Assembly (NCBI RefSeq): GCF_018982885.2
Contig: NZ_CP081848.1
Span: 1,612,001 to 1,676,000 of the forward strand
Source: Polymorphobacter megasporae
GTDB lineage: Bacteria; Pseudomonadota; Alphaproteobacteria; Sphingomonadales; Sphingomonadaceae
DNA length: 64,000 nt
Reading direction: 5' to 3'
The position numbers were made by a program, and so were the translations under genes. Numbering within the stretch: the stretch's first letter is position 1; every line of letters starts with the position of its first letter. This document shows, piece by piece, positions 44,185 through 52,597 of this stretch. The notes beneath the pieces were generated by a model, which was given only the letters and a program-made list of their open reading frames with translations, did no database searches and had not been told where the DNA came from.

Positions 44185-45273
44185 TCAGCCCACCCTGGCC
44201 GGATGCCGCCGGCTACGCTGGTCCGCGGAACCGTCCCCGATTTTGCGTGCGTAGCGGTCGCCTGGAGCGGCGGCAAGCAGCGGCGCCGCGGCGGCGGCGA
44301 TCCGGTCGCTGGCGATCAGCGCGCCCTTGCGGTTGAGGTGAGAAAAGCTTTGGAAAAGGCTGGGGTCGCGCGACAGGTCGCCATAGTCCTCGACGGGCCC
44401 GAAGTGCGTGTAGAAACCCCGGCCCTCGATCACGGTCGAACCGCCGAACTCGGGCAGGAAGACGAACATCACCCGCGTCCCATGCGCCGCTGCCAGCCGC
44501 GCGATCGCGCCAAGGTAAACCGGATCGTCGGCGTCGGTAATCGGAGTCAGCAGGGGCGGGATGCGCGACGGTTTCTGGGTCGCGGCGAACGCACGCGCCT
44601 CGGCACGCAGATCATCGGCCGAATGGACGACGTCCATGTCGATCAGCTTGCCGTCGGCCATCACCTGACTGGTCGTGAAGTCGGTCGGCAACGACGCATA
44701 CCGTGCCGGGTCGAAGCGGGTGCGCAGTCCGAAAGTCTCGGGAAACAGCGACGCCGCGAACAGCCGAAGTTGGCGGAACGGCAGATAGGTAATGTCATAG
44801 AGCGAGTTGTGCAGGAAGGGCTGCGGCGGCCACGCGACCGCAGCGGCAGGTGCAATATATTTGAATCCCGGATGACCCCAGCGATGGGGGGTCTCATTGA
44901 CGAGAATGATGAGCAATTTCGGGTGCTTGACCTTGAACAATTCGTCGGCGACCGCCCATTCGAGGTTTCGTCCATCCTCGATGACCGACATGTTGGCGAC
45001 GGTCGCCGGCTGACCGAGCGACGCCAGTTTCGCGGCAATCTGCGGCGCGCTCAGACCGATCTGCGAGCGTGACGAACCGATGATCGCGACGTCGACCGGG
45101 CGCGGGTCGAAATGGATGCGTTCGTATGACCACGCAGCGTTGGCGTAGAGGGTGTTTTCGACCTGTTGCCAGCGCTGATACGGGTTGTCGGGCAGTGCGG
45201 CCGCCGCGACGGCGGTCAACAACGCCGCTGCGAGGATGCCGAGAAGTTTCGCGGGCCAGTCGATCAGGATCAC
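44185..45273 (-). CDS. SGNH/AlgJ-AlgX-like protein, copy 2, with altered catalytic Asp
   Basis: This 362-residue paralogue of the protein at 41569-42606 shares the signal or anchor region (5-27), ALPDNPYQRW, YERIHFDPRP and the nucleophile block IIGSSRSQIGLS (Ser68). In the C-terminal block the family pattern D-x-x-H-L-N reads SFSHLNRKGA, so the Asp is replaced by Ser while the His is kept. It directly precedes the MBOAT gene (six bases) and follows the FkbH-like gene (six bases). The Arg-rich C-terminal tail DGSADQRSRRHPARVG is not seen in copy 1. Catalysis may be lost, leaving a binding or scaffold role. Confidence 0.75.
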   Translation of the reverse strand: MILIDWPAKLLGILAAALLTAVAAAALPDNPYQRWQQVENTLYANAAWSYERIHFDPRPVDVAIIGSSRSQIGLSAPQIAAKLASLGQPATVANMSVIEDGRNLEWAVADELFKVKHPKLLIILVNETPHRWGHPGFKYIAPAAAVAWPPQPFLHNSLYDITYLPFRQLRLFAASLFPETFGLRTRFDPARYASLPTDFTTSQVMADGKLIDMDVVHSADDLRAEARAFAATQKPSRIPPLLTPITDADDPVYLGAIARLAAAHGTRVMFVFLPEFGGSTVIEGRGFYTHFGPVEDYGDLSRDPSLFQSFSHLNRKGALIASDRIAAAAAPLLAAAPGDRYARKIGDGSADQRSRRHPARVG

Positions 45274-45279
45274 GGCTTC

Positions 45280-47157
45280 CTACGACCCATCGACGATACG
45301 CATCGGCAGTTCGGGGGCGGCGTAATCGGCGAGGTCGAGCCGCCACACCGTCTCCTTGCCGTCTTCGCCGCTCACCTTGGCGAAGCCGAGTTTGCCAAAG
45401 TGACCGGCGACCATCTTGTTCTTGACCGACGGGAGGTAGCGCCCGGTGAGTGCCGACGCTCCTCCATCGCGCGCGGCGGCGGCGATGTGGGCGAGCACCG
45501 CCTCTTCCATCCGCCGCCCGAGGACGCGGCAGCTCATCAGCCAGGTATCGATCTCCCACGTCGCGCGGTCGACGACGATGACCGAGATCATGCCGTTGTC
45601 GCCGAAGCGGTCGGTCAGGCGGACCTGCATCGTCAGCTTGGCGGGATCGGCTTCGAGCGCGGCGACCTGCGCCTCGGTATAGCGCCGGGTCGTCAGGTTG
45701 AACTGGTTCGACTTGTTGATGAGCTGCGCGATCCGGGCGCGGTTGACCGCGTCGAACGGGCGGATGTCGGCGACCATATCGAGCGACGCCAGATACCCCA
45801 CCATGTCGCTGGTCCCTGCGAAGGCTGCGCGCTCGGCGTTGGCGCGATACTGGTCGGCGCGGTCGCGATCCTCCTGTGCGAAGGCAACCGCCTCGAAATA
45901 GCCGGCACCGAGCAGGATCCGCGGGTAAAGCGCCGGGTCGGCGGGGACCTCGGGGACCGCGACCAGCGGCCGCTCGCGGCGGACCTGTGCGCGTTCGACC
46001 GGGTTGTCGTCGAGAAAAACGAGGCTATCGAGGCCGATGTTGAGCGCCGACGCGATCGCGCGGAGGTTGGTTGCCTTGTCACCCCAGTTGGCGACGAACG
46101 AGGCAATATGCGCCTCCTTGAGCGGCATGTCGGGGTGGTCGCGAAACGGGATGCGCGCGACATCGTCGTCGTTCTTCGAGCATACGGCGAGGATGATTCC
46201 GCGCTGGCGCAGGCCGAGCGCCATCTGCTGGATCGCAAGGAACGCCTCGCCCTTCGCCGATCCCTGGCCGAGCGCGATGCCGTCGACGCCGTCGTCGCCG
46301 ATGATGCCTCCCCACAGCGTATTGTCGAGATCGAGGACGAGGCACTTGCGCGTCGTGCCGCGGACCGCCGCGATCGTCCGTGCGACGACATCGGCGTAAA
46401 GCGGGATCAGGTCGGGGTCGAACGGTAGCTTCGCCGAATGCCACTGCCCAGCGTCGTGCCAGCGGTCGAGCCCGACCCACGCCGCCACGCGGGCGATGTC
46501 GACCAGGACGATTCGCTTGTCGCGCGCCCAGTCCGCCAGCCGGGCATTGAGCGCGGCAACCTGTGCCGCGACCGACCCGGGCTCGACGGCATCGAAGCTG
46601 CCGAACAGCGGCTCGACCGGCGGCACGATCGTCGCGACCATGACCCCGCCCGCCGCCGATGCGGCAAGGCCGTCGACCATTGCGCCGACCATCGCCGCCG
46701 CCGCATCGACCGCCGCGCCGGGGTTTGGCTGCGCCCGGTCGAGCCCAAGCGTCCGGTAGTCGAGCGCGATCAGCGCGAGGTCGAGACCGGCGGTCCGCAG
46801 CGCGCTTTGCGGATCGATCGCGTCCTGCATCGCGCTGCCATAATCGCCGCCGACCACCGTGGCGATGACCCGGTGCCGTAGCGCACTCGCAGCAATCGCG
46901 GGTTCGATGAGTCCGAGGGTTCCTGAGCCGATCACCCCGAGCCGGACGCGCGCCAATGGACCCGGGGCCGCATCAGTCGCAACGTATGACGCGACAGCGC
47001 CTGCGAGCTGGCCGAGCTGGTTGAGATCGAGGCGGCCGAGCGCGAGCGCGTAGAGTTGCTCCTCGTCGCCTGTGCCCTCGGCGATCGCCGCACGGACCGC
47101 TTTCAGGCGGACACGAAAGTCTGTCGCGGGTTCGAGCCAGTCGAGATCGGCGAGCAT
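45280..47157 (-). CDS. FkbH-like HAD-IIIC family protein
   Basis: This 625-residue protein of the FkbH family has an N-terminal SGNH-like region (1-240), a HAD phosphatase-like domain opening KCLVLDLDNTLWGG (Asp276, Asp278), and a C-terminal GNAT-like domain (about 470-615) with LINKSNQFNLTTRRY and DRFGDNGMISV. Characterised FkbH proteins take 1,3-bisphosphoglycerate, remove phosphate and load a glyceryl group on a carrier protein thiol. An acyl carrier protein gene lies 21 bases upstream in the same operon, fitting that role. Whether the load here is glyceryl, lactyl or another small acyl group is not visible. Confidence 0.9.
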   Translation of the reverse strand: MLADLDWLEPATDFRVRLKAVRAAIAEGTGDEEQLYALALGRLDLNQLGQLAGAVASYVATDAAPGPLARVRLGVIGSGTLGLIEPAIAASALRHRVIATVVGGDYGSAMQDAIDPQSALRTAGLDLALIALDYRTLGLDRAQPNPGAAVDAAAAMVGAMVDGLAASAAGGVMVATIVPPVEPLFGSFDAVEPGSVAAQVAALNARLADWARDKRIVLVDIARVAAWVGLDRWHDAGQWHSAKLPFDPDLIPLYADVVARTIAAVRGTTRKCLVLDLDNTLWGGIIGDDGVDGIALGQGSAKGEAFLAIQQMALGLRQRGIILAVCSKNDDDVARIPFRDHPDMPLKEAHIASFVANWGDKATNLRAIASALNIGLDSLVFLDDNPVERAQVRRERPLVAVPEVPADPALYPRILLGAGYFEAVAFAQEDRDRADQYRANAERAAFAGTSDMVGYLASLDMVADIRPFDAVNRARIAQLINKSNQFNLTTRRYTEAQVAALEADPAKLTMQVRLTDRFGDNGMISVIVVDRATWEIDTWLMSCRVLGRRMEEAVLAHIAAAARDGGASALTGRYLPSVKNKMVAGHFGKLGFAKVSGEDGKETVWRLDLADYAAPELPMRIVDGS

Positions 47158-47178
47158 TTACGTGGTTCCCTTGGTCCG

Positions 47179-47424
47179 TCAGGCGGGCAGTTTTGCCTGG
47201 ATGACCCGGGCGAGATCCCCGACATTCTTGAGGTCGGCGATTTCCTCGTTGAGGAACTTAATCTTAAACAACCGTTCCAGTGTAATGATGAAGCGAATAT
47301 GACTTAGGCTATCCCACTCGTCGACATCATCAGCCGATGTTGCTTCGGTAACATCAAGTTCATCGACGTCGAAAACGTCGACCATCACATCGGCGATCTT
47401 TGCGACTATTTCCTCGACGGTCAT
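47179..47424 (-). CDS. Acyl carrier protein
   Basis: This 81-residue acidic carrier starts at the ATG at 47424; a GTG at 47433 adds three residues. The phosphopantetheine site is WDSLSH (Ser39), in the pattern D-S-L normally modified by a phosphopantetheinyl transferase. It is the first gene of the operon ACP, FkbH-like, SGNH copy 2, MBOAT, SGNH copy 1, so it is a dedicated carrier for a glycan-decorating acyl group, not the fatty-acid ACP. It is divergent from the pyruvyl transferase gene with 107 bases between the chosen starts. Confidence 0.92.
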   Translation of the reverse strand: MTVEEIVAKIADVMVDVFDVDELDVTEATSADDVDEWDSLSHIRFIITLERLFKIKFLNEEIADLKNVGDLARVIQAKLPA

Positions 47425-47531
47425 CGACAACACTCTTGTTCATGGCACGCAAGCTGGTTACCGGGAGGTATGATCTACGCTGCACCGCAATATCAAGGCC
47501 GGGCCGGACACGCAACCGGCATGCCGTTGCG

Positions 47532-48710
47532 ATGACGGCGCGTCAAATCTCGATCGGTCTGCTCTGGCACTCCGACCGCTCGGGCAACCTCGGCGTCGGC
47601 GCGCTGACCGTCGGCAACATCGCGATCGTCCGCAAGGTCGCCGCCGAACTCGATATCGTCCCCAATTTCGTGATCATGGGGTTCAACGACAATAATCGCC
47701 CGTACATCGAGGAGGCCGACATTCGATTCGCGCCGCTCGGCCTGTCTAGCGCCGCGAGGTTTGCCGGACAGGTCGGGAGCATGGATTGCATCCTCGACAT
47801 CGGCGGCGGCGATAGCTTCACCGATATCTACCCGTTCAAGCGGTATGCCTGGATCATCGCGTCCAAGTTGATTGCGATCGGCCGGCGGGTACCGCTGGTC
47901 TTTGCGCCACAGACGATCGGCCCGTTCCTCGGCGAGACCGCAGCCAAGCGTTCTCTTAACCAGCTGGCGCGCTGGTCGATGCGGCGTGCGCGCGCGGTGG
48001 TCGTGCGCGACATGCGATCGGCCGAGACGGTTCGCGCGCTCGTCCCGGGCGTCGACCCAGTCTACGCCGTCGATGTCGCCTTCGCCCTGACGTGGACGGC
48101 GCCGCTGCCGTCGGTGGGGGCGCCGCGAATCGGGATCAACGTCTCGGGGCTGCTGTGGCACGGCGGCCATACCGGCAAGGGTGAGTTTAAGCTGGGCTAC
48201 GACTATCGCGCGCTGATGACGGGGCTGATCGAGACGCTTGTCGCGCGCGGTGACGTGACCGTCGAACTCATCTGTCACGTCAACGGGGAGCCGGGTTCGA
48301 ACGAGGACGATGGCGCCGTCGCCGACGCTCTCGCCGCGCAATATCCCTCCTTGATCCGGGTCCCCGACTTCGCCTCGCCATCGGCGGCGAAGAGCCACAT
48401 TGCCGGGCTGGACGCACTCGTGGCGGCGCGGATGCACGCGTGCATCGCCGCATTTTCGAGCGGTGTACCGGTGGTTCCGGTGTCGTACAGCCGCAAGTTC
48501 GAAGGGCTTTTCGGCTCGCTCGGCTACGACCGGCTGGTGCCCTTCACCGGCATGGGAACCGATGCCGCGCTCGCTTTCATCCTTGCCGCACTCGATCAGC
48601 GTGCGATATTGGCGACCGAGATAACGGCCGGATTGACCCGGGTCGAAGCGCGGCTCGACGCATATCGCGACGTACTGCGCACGTTGTTTCGCTCGCTTGG
48701 TAAGGGCTGA
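47532..48710 (+). CDS. Polysaccharide pyruvyl transferase family protein
   Basis: This 392-residue enzyme of the CsaB/WcaK family has a GT-B-like fold. It would transfer pyruvate from phosphoenolpyruvate to a sugar as a ketal, adding negative charge to a surface glycan. Motifs: SIGLLWHSDRSGNLGVGALT at the N-terminus, CILDIGGGDSFTDIY, LVFAPQTIGPF and MHACIAAFSSGVPVVPVSYS near the C-terminus. I chose the ATG at 47532 because the frame upstream to 47400 runs into the divergent ACP gene and lacks family features. No clear ribosome-binding site is seen. The 2OG oxygenase gene follows after five bases. Confidence 0.85.
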   Translation: MTARQISIGLLWHSDRSGNLGVGALTVGNIAIVRKVAAELDIVPNFVIMGFNDNNRPYIEEADIRFAPLGLSSAARFAGQVGSMDCILDIGGGDSFTDIYPFKRYAWIIASKLIAIGRRVPLVFAPQTIGPFLGETAAKRSLNQLARWSMRRARAVVVRDMRSAETVRALVPGVDPVYAVDVAFALTWTAPLPSVGAPRIGINVSGLLWHGGHTGKGEFKLGYDYRALMTGLIETLVARGDVTVELICHVNGEPGSNEDDGAVADALAAQYPSLIRVPDFASPSAAKSHIAGLDALVAARMHACIAAFSSGVPVVPVSYSRKFEGLFGSLGYDRLVPFTGMGTDAALAFILAALDQRAILATEITAGLTRVEARLDAYRDVLRTLFRSLGKG

Positions 48711-48715
48711 AGTGG

Positions 48716-49549
48716 ATGCCGATCCTCGAAACGACCAATCTGTCGACTGACGTCGTCGCGCTCGACAAGGCGCAATGCATCACGGCAGGTGCGGCGCTGC
48801 ACGAGCGCTACGCCGCCGCCGACCCGTTCCCGCACATTGTCCTCGACGATTTTGTCGATGCCGACGTGCTTCGCCGCCTTGCCGCCGAATGGCCCGAGAC
48901 CAGTCCCGACCGCACCTATTACGACCGGTCGCAGGAACGGCTGAAGTATGAATGGCAACCGCACGATGTGAAGACGCCGGGCCTGCGTGCGTTTCTCGCC
49001 GAGATGAACGCCGAGCCGATGGTCCGATTTATCGAGTCGCTGACCGGCATCAAGAAGCTGATCGCCGACCCCTATTATGTCGGTGCCGGACTCCACGAGA
49101 CGAAGCGCGGCGGGCATCTCGGTGTCCATGCCGACTTCAACATCCACAAGGGAATGGACCTCCTGCGGCGGGTCAACCTGTTGATTTACCTCAACGACGA
49201 CTGGCTGCCCGAATGGAATGGCGATCTCGAGCTGTGGTCGACCGACATGAAGGAGCGGCGGCTGTCGGTGCCGCCCAAGCTTGGCCGCGCAGTCATCTTC
49301 AACACCGACCTCGATAGCTTTCACGGCGTTCCCGACGTTATTGCCTGTCCACCCGAGCGGTCGCGGCGGTCGATCGCTCTGTATTATTACACGTCGCCCG
49401 TCGACGGGCTGGCCAATGTGCCGAAGCGAACGACGGTGTTTCGCCCGCGCCCGGGCACGGCCGACAAACCCGACCGCGAGGTCGCGCGCCGCCACTTCGT
49501 CAACGACTGGGTGCCCCCGGCGCTGTTGCGCGCGCTCAAGCGACACTAG
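48716..49549 (+). CDS. 2-oxoglutarate/Fe(II)-dependent oxygenase (prolyl-4-hydroxylase fold)
   Basis: This 277-residue dioxygenase hydroxylates a substrate using 2-oxoglutarate and O2. The jelly-roll core holds the iron triad in HLGVHADFNIH (His138, Asp140) and DSFHGVPD (His203), and the 2-oxoglutarate Arg in SRRSIALYYY (Arg218). Leading segments PHIVLDDFVDADVLRRL and RVNLLIYLNDDWLPEWNGDL are typical of P4H-like enzymes associated with bacterial glycan or peptide modification. It is five bases after the pyruvyl transferase stop, so the two are co-transcribed. The target (glycan, protein or small molecule) is unknown. Confidence 0.9.
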   Translation: MPILETTNLSTDVVALDKAQCITAGAALHERYAAADPFPHIVLDDFVDADVLRRLAAEWPETSPDRTYYDRSQERLKYEWQPHDVKTPGLRAFLAEMNAEPMVRFIESLTGIKKLIADPYYVGAGLHETKRGGHLGVHADFNIHKGMDLLRRVNLLIYLNDDWLPEWNGDLELWSTDMKERRLSVPPKLGRAVIFNTDLDSFHGVPDVIACPPERSRRSIALYYYTSPVDGLANVPKRTTVFRPRPGTADKPDREVARRHFVNDWVPPALLRALKRH

Positions 49550-49579
49550 CGGACGCCGCCGGAAGACGTCCTCGCCGCG

Positions 49580-51106
49580 CTAACGGCTCTCCGACCGCCC
49601 GCCTTCGATCCCGAGCAGCGCGAGCGGATGGTGCCCGGCCGCATTGTTCGTCCAGCCGGTCACCCGGCGCGCGACTAGCGCCCAGCGGACGGGTGCGAAC
49701 AACGGGATGAACGGTGTGTCGGCGATCATCGCGACTTCGACCAGCCCGAGCGCTGCCGCCTGTGCCGTGGGGTCGGCGGTCGCCGCGGCGCTCTCGACGA
49801 TCGTGTCGGCAGCCGGGTTGCAATAGCCTGCGGTCTTCGCGGCGCAGGTGTATGGCAGCAGGAACGCCAGCGGCGAATCGATGCCCGAGCGCTCGACCAG
49901 TGCCAGTTCATAATCGCCGCGCGCGATCGCCTGCGCGTGCAGTACATCGGGCCGGGTCACGGTTTGCGTCCTGACGCCGATCCGCGCCCAGTCGGCGGCA
50001 ATTTCGGTCGCGACCATAGTGTGTTCGCGCGCATCGGGCAGGCTGATCGTCACGGTCAGCGGGGCGGTCGTCGAAAAACCCGCCGCCGCGAGCAACTGCC
50101 GTGCGAGGTCGAGGCGCGCGGCGGGGGCGCTGATCGCCCAATCGGGCAACGCGGGCACGCGCTCGCTCGGCAGCGACGGGACGAGGCCGAGGACGGGGGG
50201 AAGCGCCACGCCGAACAGGCGGCTGCCGAGGTCGTCGCGGTCGATGGCCATCGACAAGGCGCGGCGGACGCGGACGTCGGCGAGCGGCCCGTGCGTCGTA
50301 TTGGCGAGATAGCCGTAGACCGCCCACGACGGCTCGACGTGAAGCGCATTCGACGCCGCCAGCAGGCGGGCGTCACCGAACCCGGCGAGGCCATGGCCGA
50401 TAACGAGATCGGTGCGGTCGCGAGCAAAGCGGGCGATCGCCGTGCCCGGGTTCTCGGCTGGAGTCAGTGCGATTCCGGCGAGCGTCACCTTCGGGTTCGG
50501 CACTGCTGCCGGGTTGCGGGTCAGTGTGACAGGCACCTTGTCCGAATCGGCAAGGCGGAACGGGCCCAATGGGGGTGGCCGAACGCCCGGCCGCGTTACC
50601 GCGAACTCGGGTTCGGCAAGCAAGGCGAGGAGGTACGGCATCGCCCCGGCGAGGCGGACCTCGACAACGTTATCCACAGGCGCACCGACACCCAACGTGG
50701 ACACTGGTTTAGCCCCCGACAACACCTCGGCGCCGTTCTCGAAACCGAGCAAAAGCGAGCGCAATGCGTTGTGGCTTCCGGGCTGGGCGGCGCGGCGAAA
50801 CGAGGCGACGACGTCGGTCGCGGTCACTGGCTTGCCGTCGGGCCATGCGCGCGGGCGCAGTCGGAAAATGACGCTGAGCCCGTTGTCGGCGATCCGCCAG
50901 CTCGATGCGAGACCGGGCACGACCTGACCCGCGCCGTCGAAGCTCGTCAGCCCGACTTGCGTCGCCGCGACGATTGCACGACGTGGCGCGCCGGTATCAC
51001 TTGTCTCGTGGCCGACGATATCGGCGCGCAATGTCGCGCCGGGATCGCCATCCTTCGCGCCGCAACCGGCGAGAAGCAGTGCGAGGAGAACGATGCGCGG
51101 CGACAT
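49580..51106 (-). CDS. ABC transporter solute-binding lipoprotein, family 5 (peptide/nickel type)
   Basis: This 508-residue periplasmic binding protein of the OppA/DppA class starts with the lipoprotein signal LLALLLAGCGAKDGD (Cys15). Family signatures are PGLASSWRIADNGLSVIFRLRP, GKPVTATDVVASFRRAAQP and LADVRVRRALSMAIDRDDLG. No permease or ATPase genes are adjacent, so it works with components elsewhere or is an orphan receptor. It converges on the oxygenase gene with 30 bases between stops, and its start is 120 bases from the divergent cysteine synthase-like gene. A perfect DnaA-box sequence at 50670-50678 lies inside it. Confidence 0.92.
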   Translation of the reverse strand: MSPRIVLLALLLAGCGAKDGDPGATLRADIVGHETSDTGAPRRAIVAATQVGLTSFDGAGQVVPGLASSWRIADNGLSVIFRLRPRAWPDGKPVTATDVVASFRRAAQPGSHNALRSLLLGFENGAEVLSGAKPVSTLGVGAPVDNVVEVRLAGAMPYLLALLAEPEFAVTRPGVRPPPLGPFRLADSDKVPVTLTRNPAAVPNPKVTLAGIALTPAENPGTAIARFARDRTDLVIGHGLAGFGDARLLAASNALHVEPSWAVYGYLANTTHGPLADVRVRRALSMAIDRDDLGSRLFGVALPPVLGLVPSLPSERVPALPDWAISAPAARLDLARQLLAAAGFSTTAPLTVTISLPDAREHTMVATEIAADWARIGVRTQTVTRPDVLHAQAIARGDYELALVERSGIDSPLAFLLPYTCAAKTAGYCNPAADTIVESAAATADPTAQAAALGLVEVAMIADTPFIPLFAPVRWALVARRVTGWTNNAAGHHPLALLGIEGGRSESR

Positions 51107-51226
51107 GGGCCTGCGTTAGCCGCTCGACCGGCGCGGCGCAAAGCCGGGTTTGCTCCAATGGCGGCTTTGCCCACGGCAATCATCGCTTGCTTGCACGCTC
51201 CGGCTCCGCGCCGCTAAGCGGACAAG

Positions 51227-52234
51227 ATGGTCATTCCCCCCACCGCCGATGTCACCGCGCTGATCGGCAATACCCCGCTGGTCAAGCTGCGCGGACCATC
51301 GGCGCGAACCGGTTGCACGATCCTCGGCAAGGCCGAATTCATGAACCCCGGCGGGTCGGTCAAGGATCGCGCCGCGCTCTATATTATCCGCGATGCCGAA
51401 GCGCGCGGGACGCTCGCGCCGGGCGGAACGATCGTTGAGGGGACCGCCGGCAATACCGGGATCGGGCTCGCGGTCGTCGGCAATGCGCTCGGCTACCGGA
51501 CGATCATCGTCATGCCCGAGACGCAGAGCGCCGAAAAGCAGGCGACGTTGCGCGCACTTGGGGCCGAGCTCGTCCTCGTGCCCGCCGCGCCGTATTCGAG
51601 CGCGTGCCATTATGTCCACCAGTCGCGGCGGATCGCCGAGGAGACGCTGGGCGCAGTTTGGGCAAACCAATTCGACAACATCGCCAACCGCTTGGCGCAT
51701 ATCAAGACGACGGCGCCCGAGATTTGGGCGCAAACCGGGGGCGCGGTCGACGGCTTCACCTGCGCGGTCGGCACCGGTGGAACGCTCGCCGGGGTCGCGC
51801 TCGGCCTGCGCGCAGTCGCTCCGAACATCGCCATCGCGCTGAGCGATCCCGAAGGCGCGGCGCTGTACGATTGGTTCGCGCATGGCGAATTGCGTTCGGA
51901 AGGTAGCTCGGTTGCGGAGGGCATCGGTCAGAGCCGGATCACCGCGAATCTCGAGGGGCTGACCGTCGACGCACAGTTTCGCATTCCCGATCGCGAGGCC
52001 GTTCCACTGCTCCACGAGCTGCTCGAGCACGAAGGCCTTTGTCTGGGATTATCGTCGGGAATCAATGTCGCGGGGGCGATCCGGCTCGCCGAACATCTCG
52101 GTCCAGGCAAGACGATCGTCACCATCTTGTGCGATTCGGGGCTGCGCTATCTATCGACGATCTACAACCCGGCATGGTGTGCGGCGAAAGGCCTGACGCC
52201 GCCGCCGTGGCTCGTCGGCTCGACAAACGCATAA
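51227..52234 (+). CDS. PLP-dependent cysteine synthase family protein
   Basis: This 335-residue fold-type II PLP enzyme has the Schiff-base lysine in NPGGSVKDRAA (Lys46), the substrate loop EGTAGNTGIGLAVVG, the phosphate cradle VGTGGTLAGVALGL, and a C-terminal segment TIVTILCDSGLRYLSTIYNP. The usual reaction is O-acetylserine plus sulfide to cysteine. The C-terminal block ending in WLVGSTNA resembles the CysK-like/Cds1 subgroup, some of which run the reverse (desulfhydrase) direction, so cysteine degradation is an alternative. It stands alone between the binding lipoprotein and a small membrane protein gene. Confidence 0.9.
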   Translation: MVIPPTADVTALIGNTPLVKLRGPSARTGCTILGKAEFMNPGGSVKDRAALYIIRDAEARGTLAPGGTIVEGTAGNTGIGLAVVGNALGYRTIIVMPETQSAEKQATLRALGAELVLVPAAPYSSACHYVHQSRRIAEETLGAVWANQFDNIANRLAHIKTTAPEIWAQTGGAVDGFTCAVGTGGTLAGVALGLRAVAPNIAIALSDPEGAALYDWFAHGELRSEGSSVAEGIGQSRITANLEGLTVDAQFRIPDREAVPLLHELLEHEGLCLGLSSGINVAGAIRLAEHLGPGKTIVTILCDSGLRYLSTIYNPAWCAAKGLTPPPWLVGSTNA

Positions 52235-52330
52235 GTCGGTACTACACGTCCTTAACAAGACGACGATGCGGATCGCCCTGAGGTTCGCGTGTCCGGCGTG
52301 GCCGGGCAATTGTTTTGCCAGTGAGGGCCA

Positions 52331-52597
52331 GTGGACAGACATTCACGTACTGCCCGGACGACGCCATCGTGCACCGCGCAGCGGATCAATGCCGGGCTGA
52401 CGGGACTCGCCGCGATTTTCCTGATCGTGGTGTCCGCGGCTGCGGGCATTCGGTCCTCGCGGCCAGCGTCGCCGGTCGATCCGAAGGCCGAGACGCTTGC
52501 CGTTCTTGGAGTCGCGCCGAGCTCGGGAACCGACGCGACTTTGCACAAGAGCGCTGCTCCGACGTCGCCGATTTTGCGGGCGCCGCCAAAGAGCTGA
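52331..52597 (+). CDS. Small putative membrane protein, unrecognised
   Basis: This 88-residue frame from GTG at 52331 is preceded by GAGGG at a short spacing of three bases. Residues about 19-41 (INAGLTGLAAIFLIVVSAAAG) form one plausible membrane helix or uncleaved signal; the rest is Ser/Pro/Ala rich with no known motif. It lies between the cysteine synthase-like gene and the mraZ control region. It may be a real small gene, since the hydrophobic block is well formed, but no homologue is recognised and a chance frame in GC-rich DNA is possible. Confidence 0.45.
   Translation: MDRHSRTARTTPSCTAQRINAGLTGLAAIFLIVVSAAAGIRSSRPASPVDPKAETLAVLGVAPSSGTDATLHKSAAPTSPILRAPPKS

Noticed and set aside
47400..47531. 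N-terminal extension of the pyruvyl transferase gene
   Set aside because: The extension overlaps the divergent ACP gene and has no family resemblance; the protein start fits the ATG at 47532.
50670..50678. Perfect DnaA box TTATCCACA as part of a replication origin
   Set aside because: It is isolated inside the solute-binding lipoprotein gene, with no dnaA, dnaN, parAB or box cluster nearby.
52235..52330. Terminator after the cysteine synthase-like gene
   Set aside because: No stable stem with a U-tract could be found by eye in this 96-base stretch.
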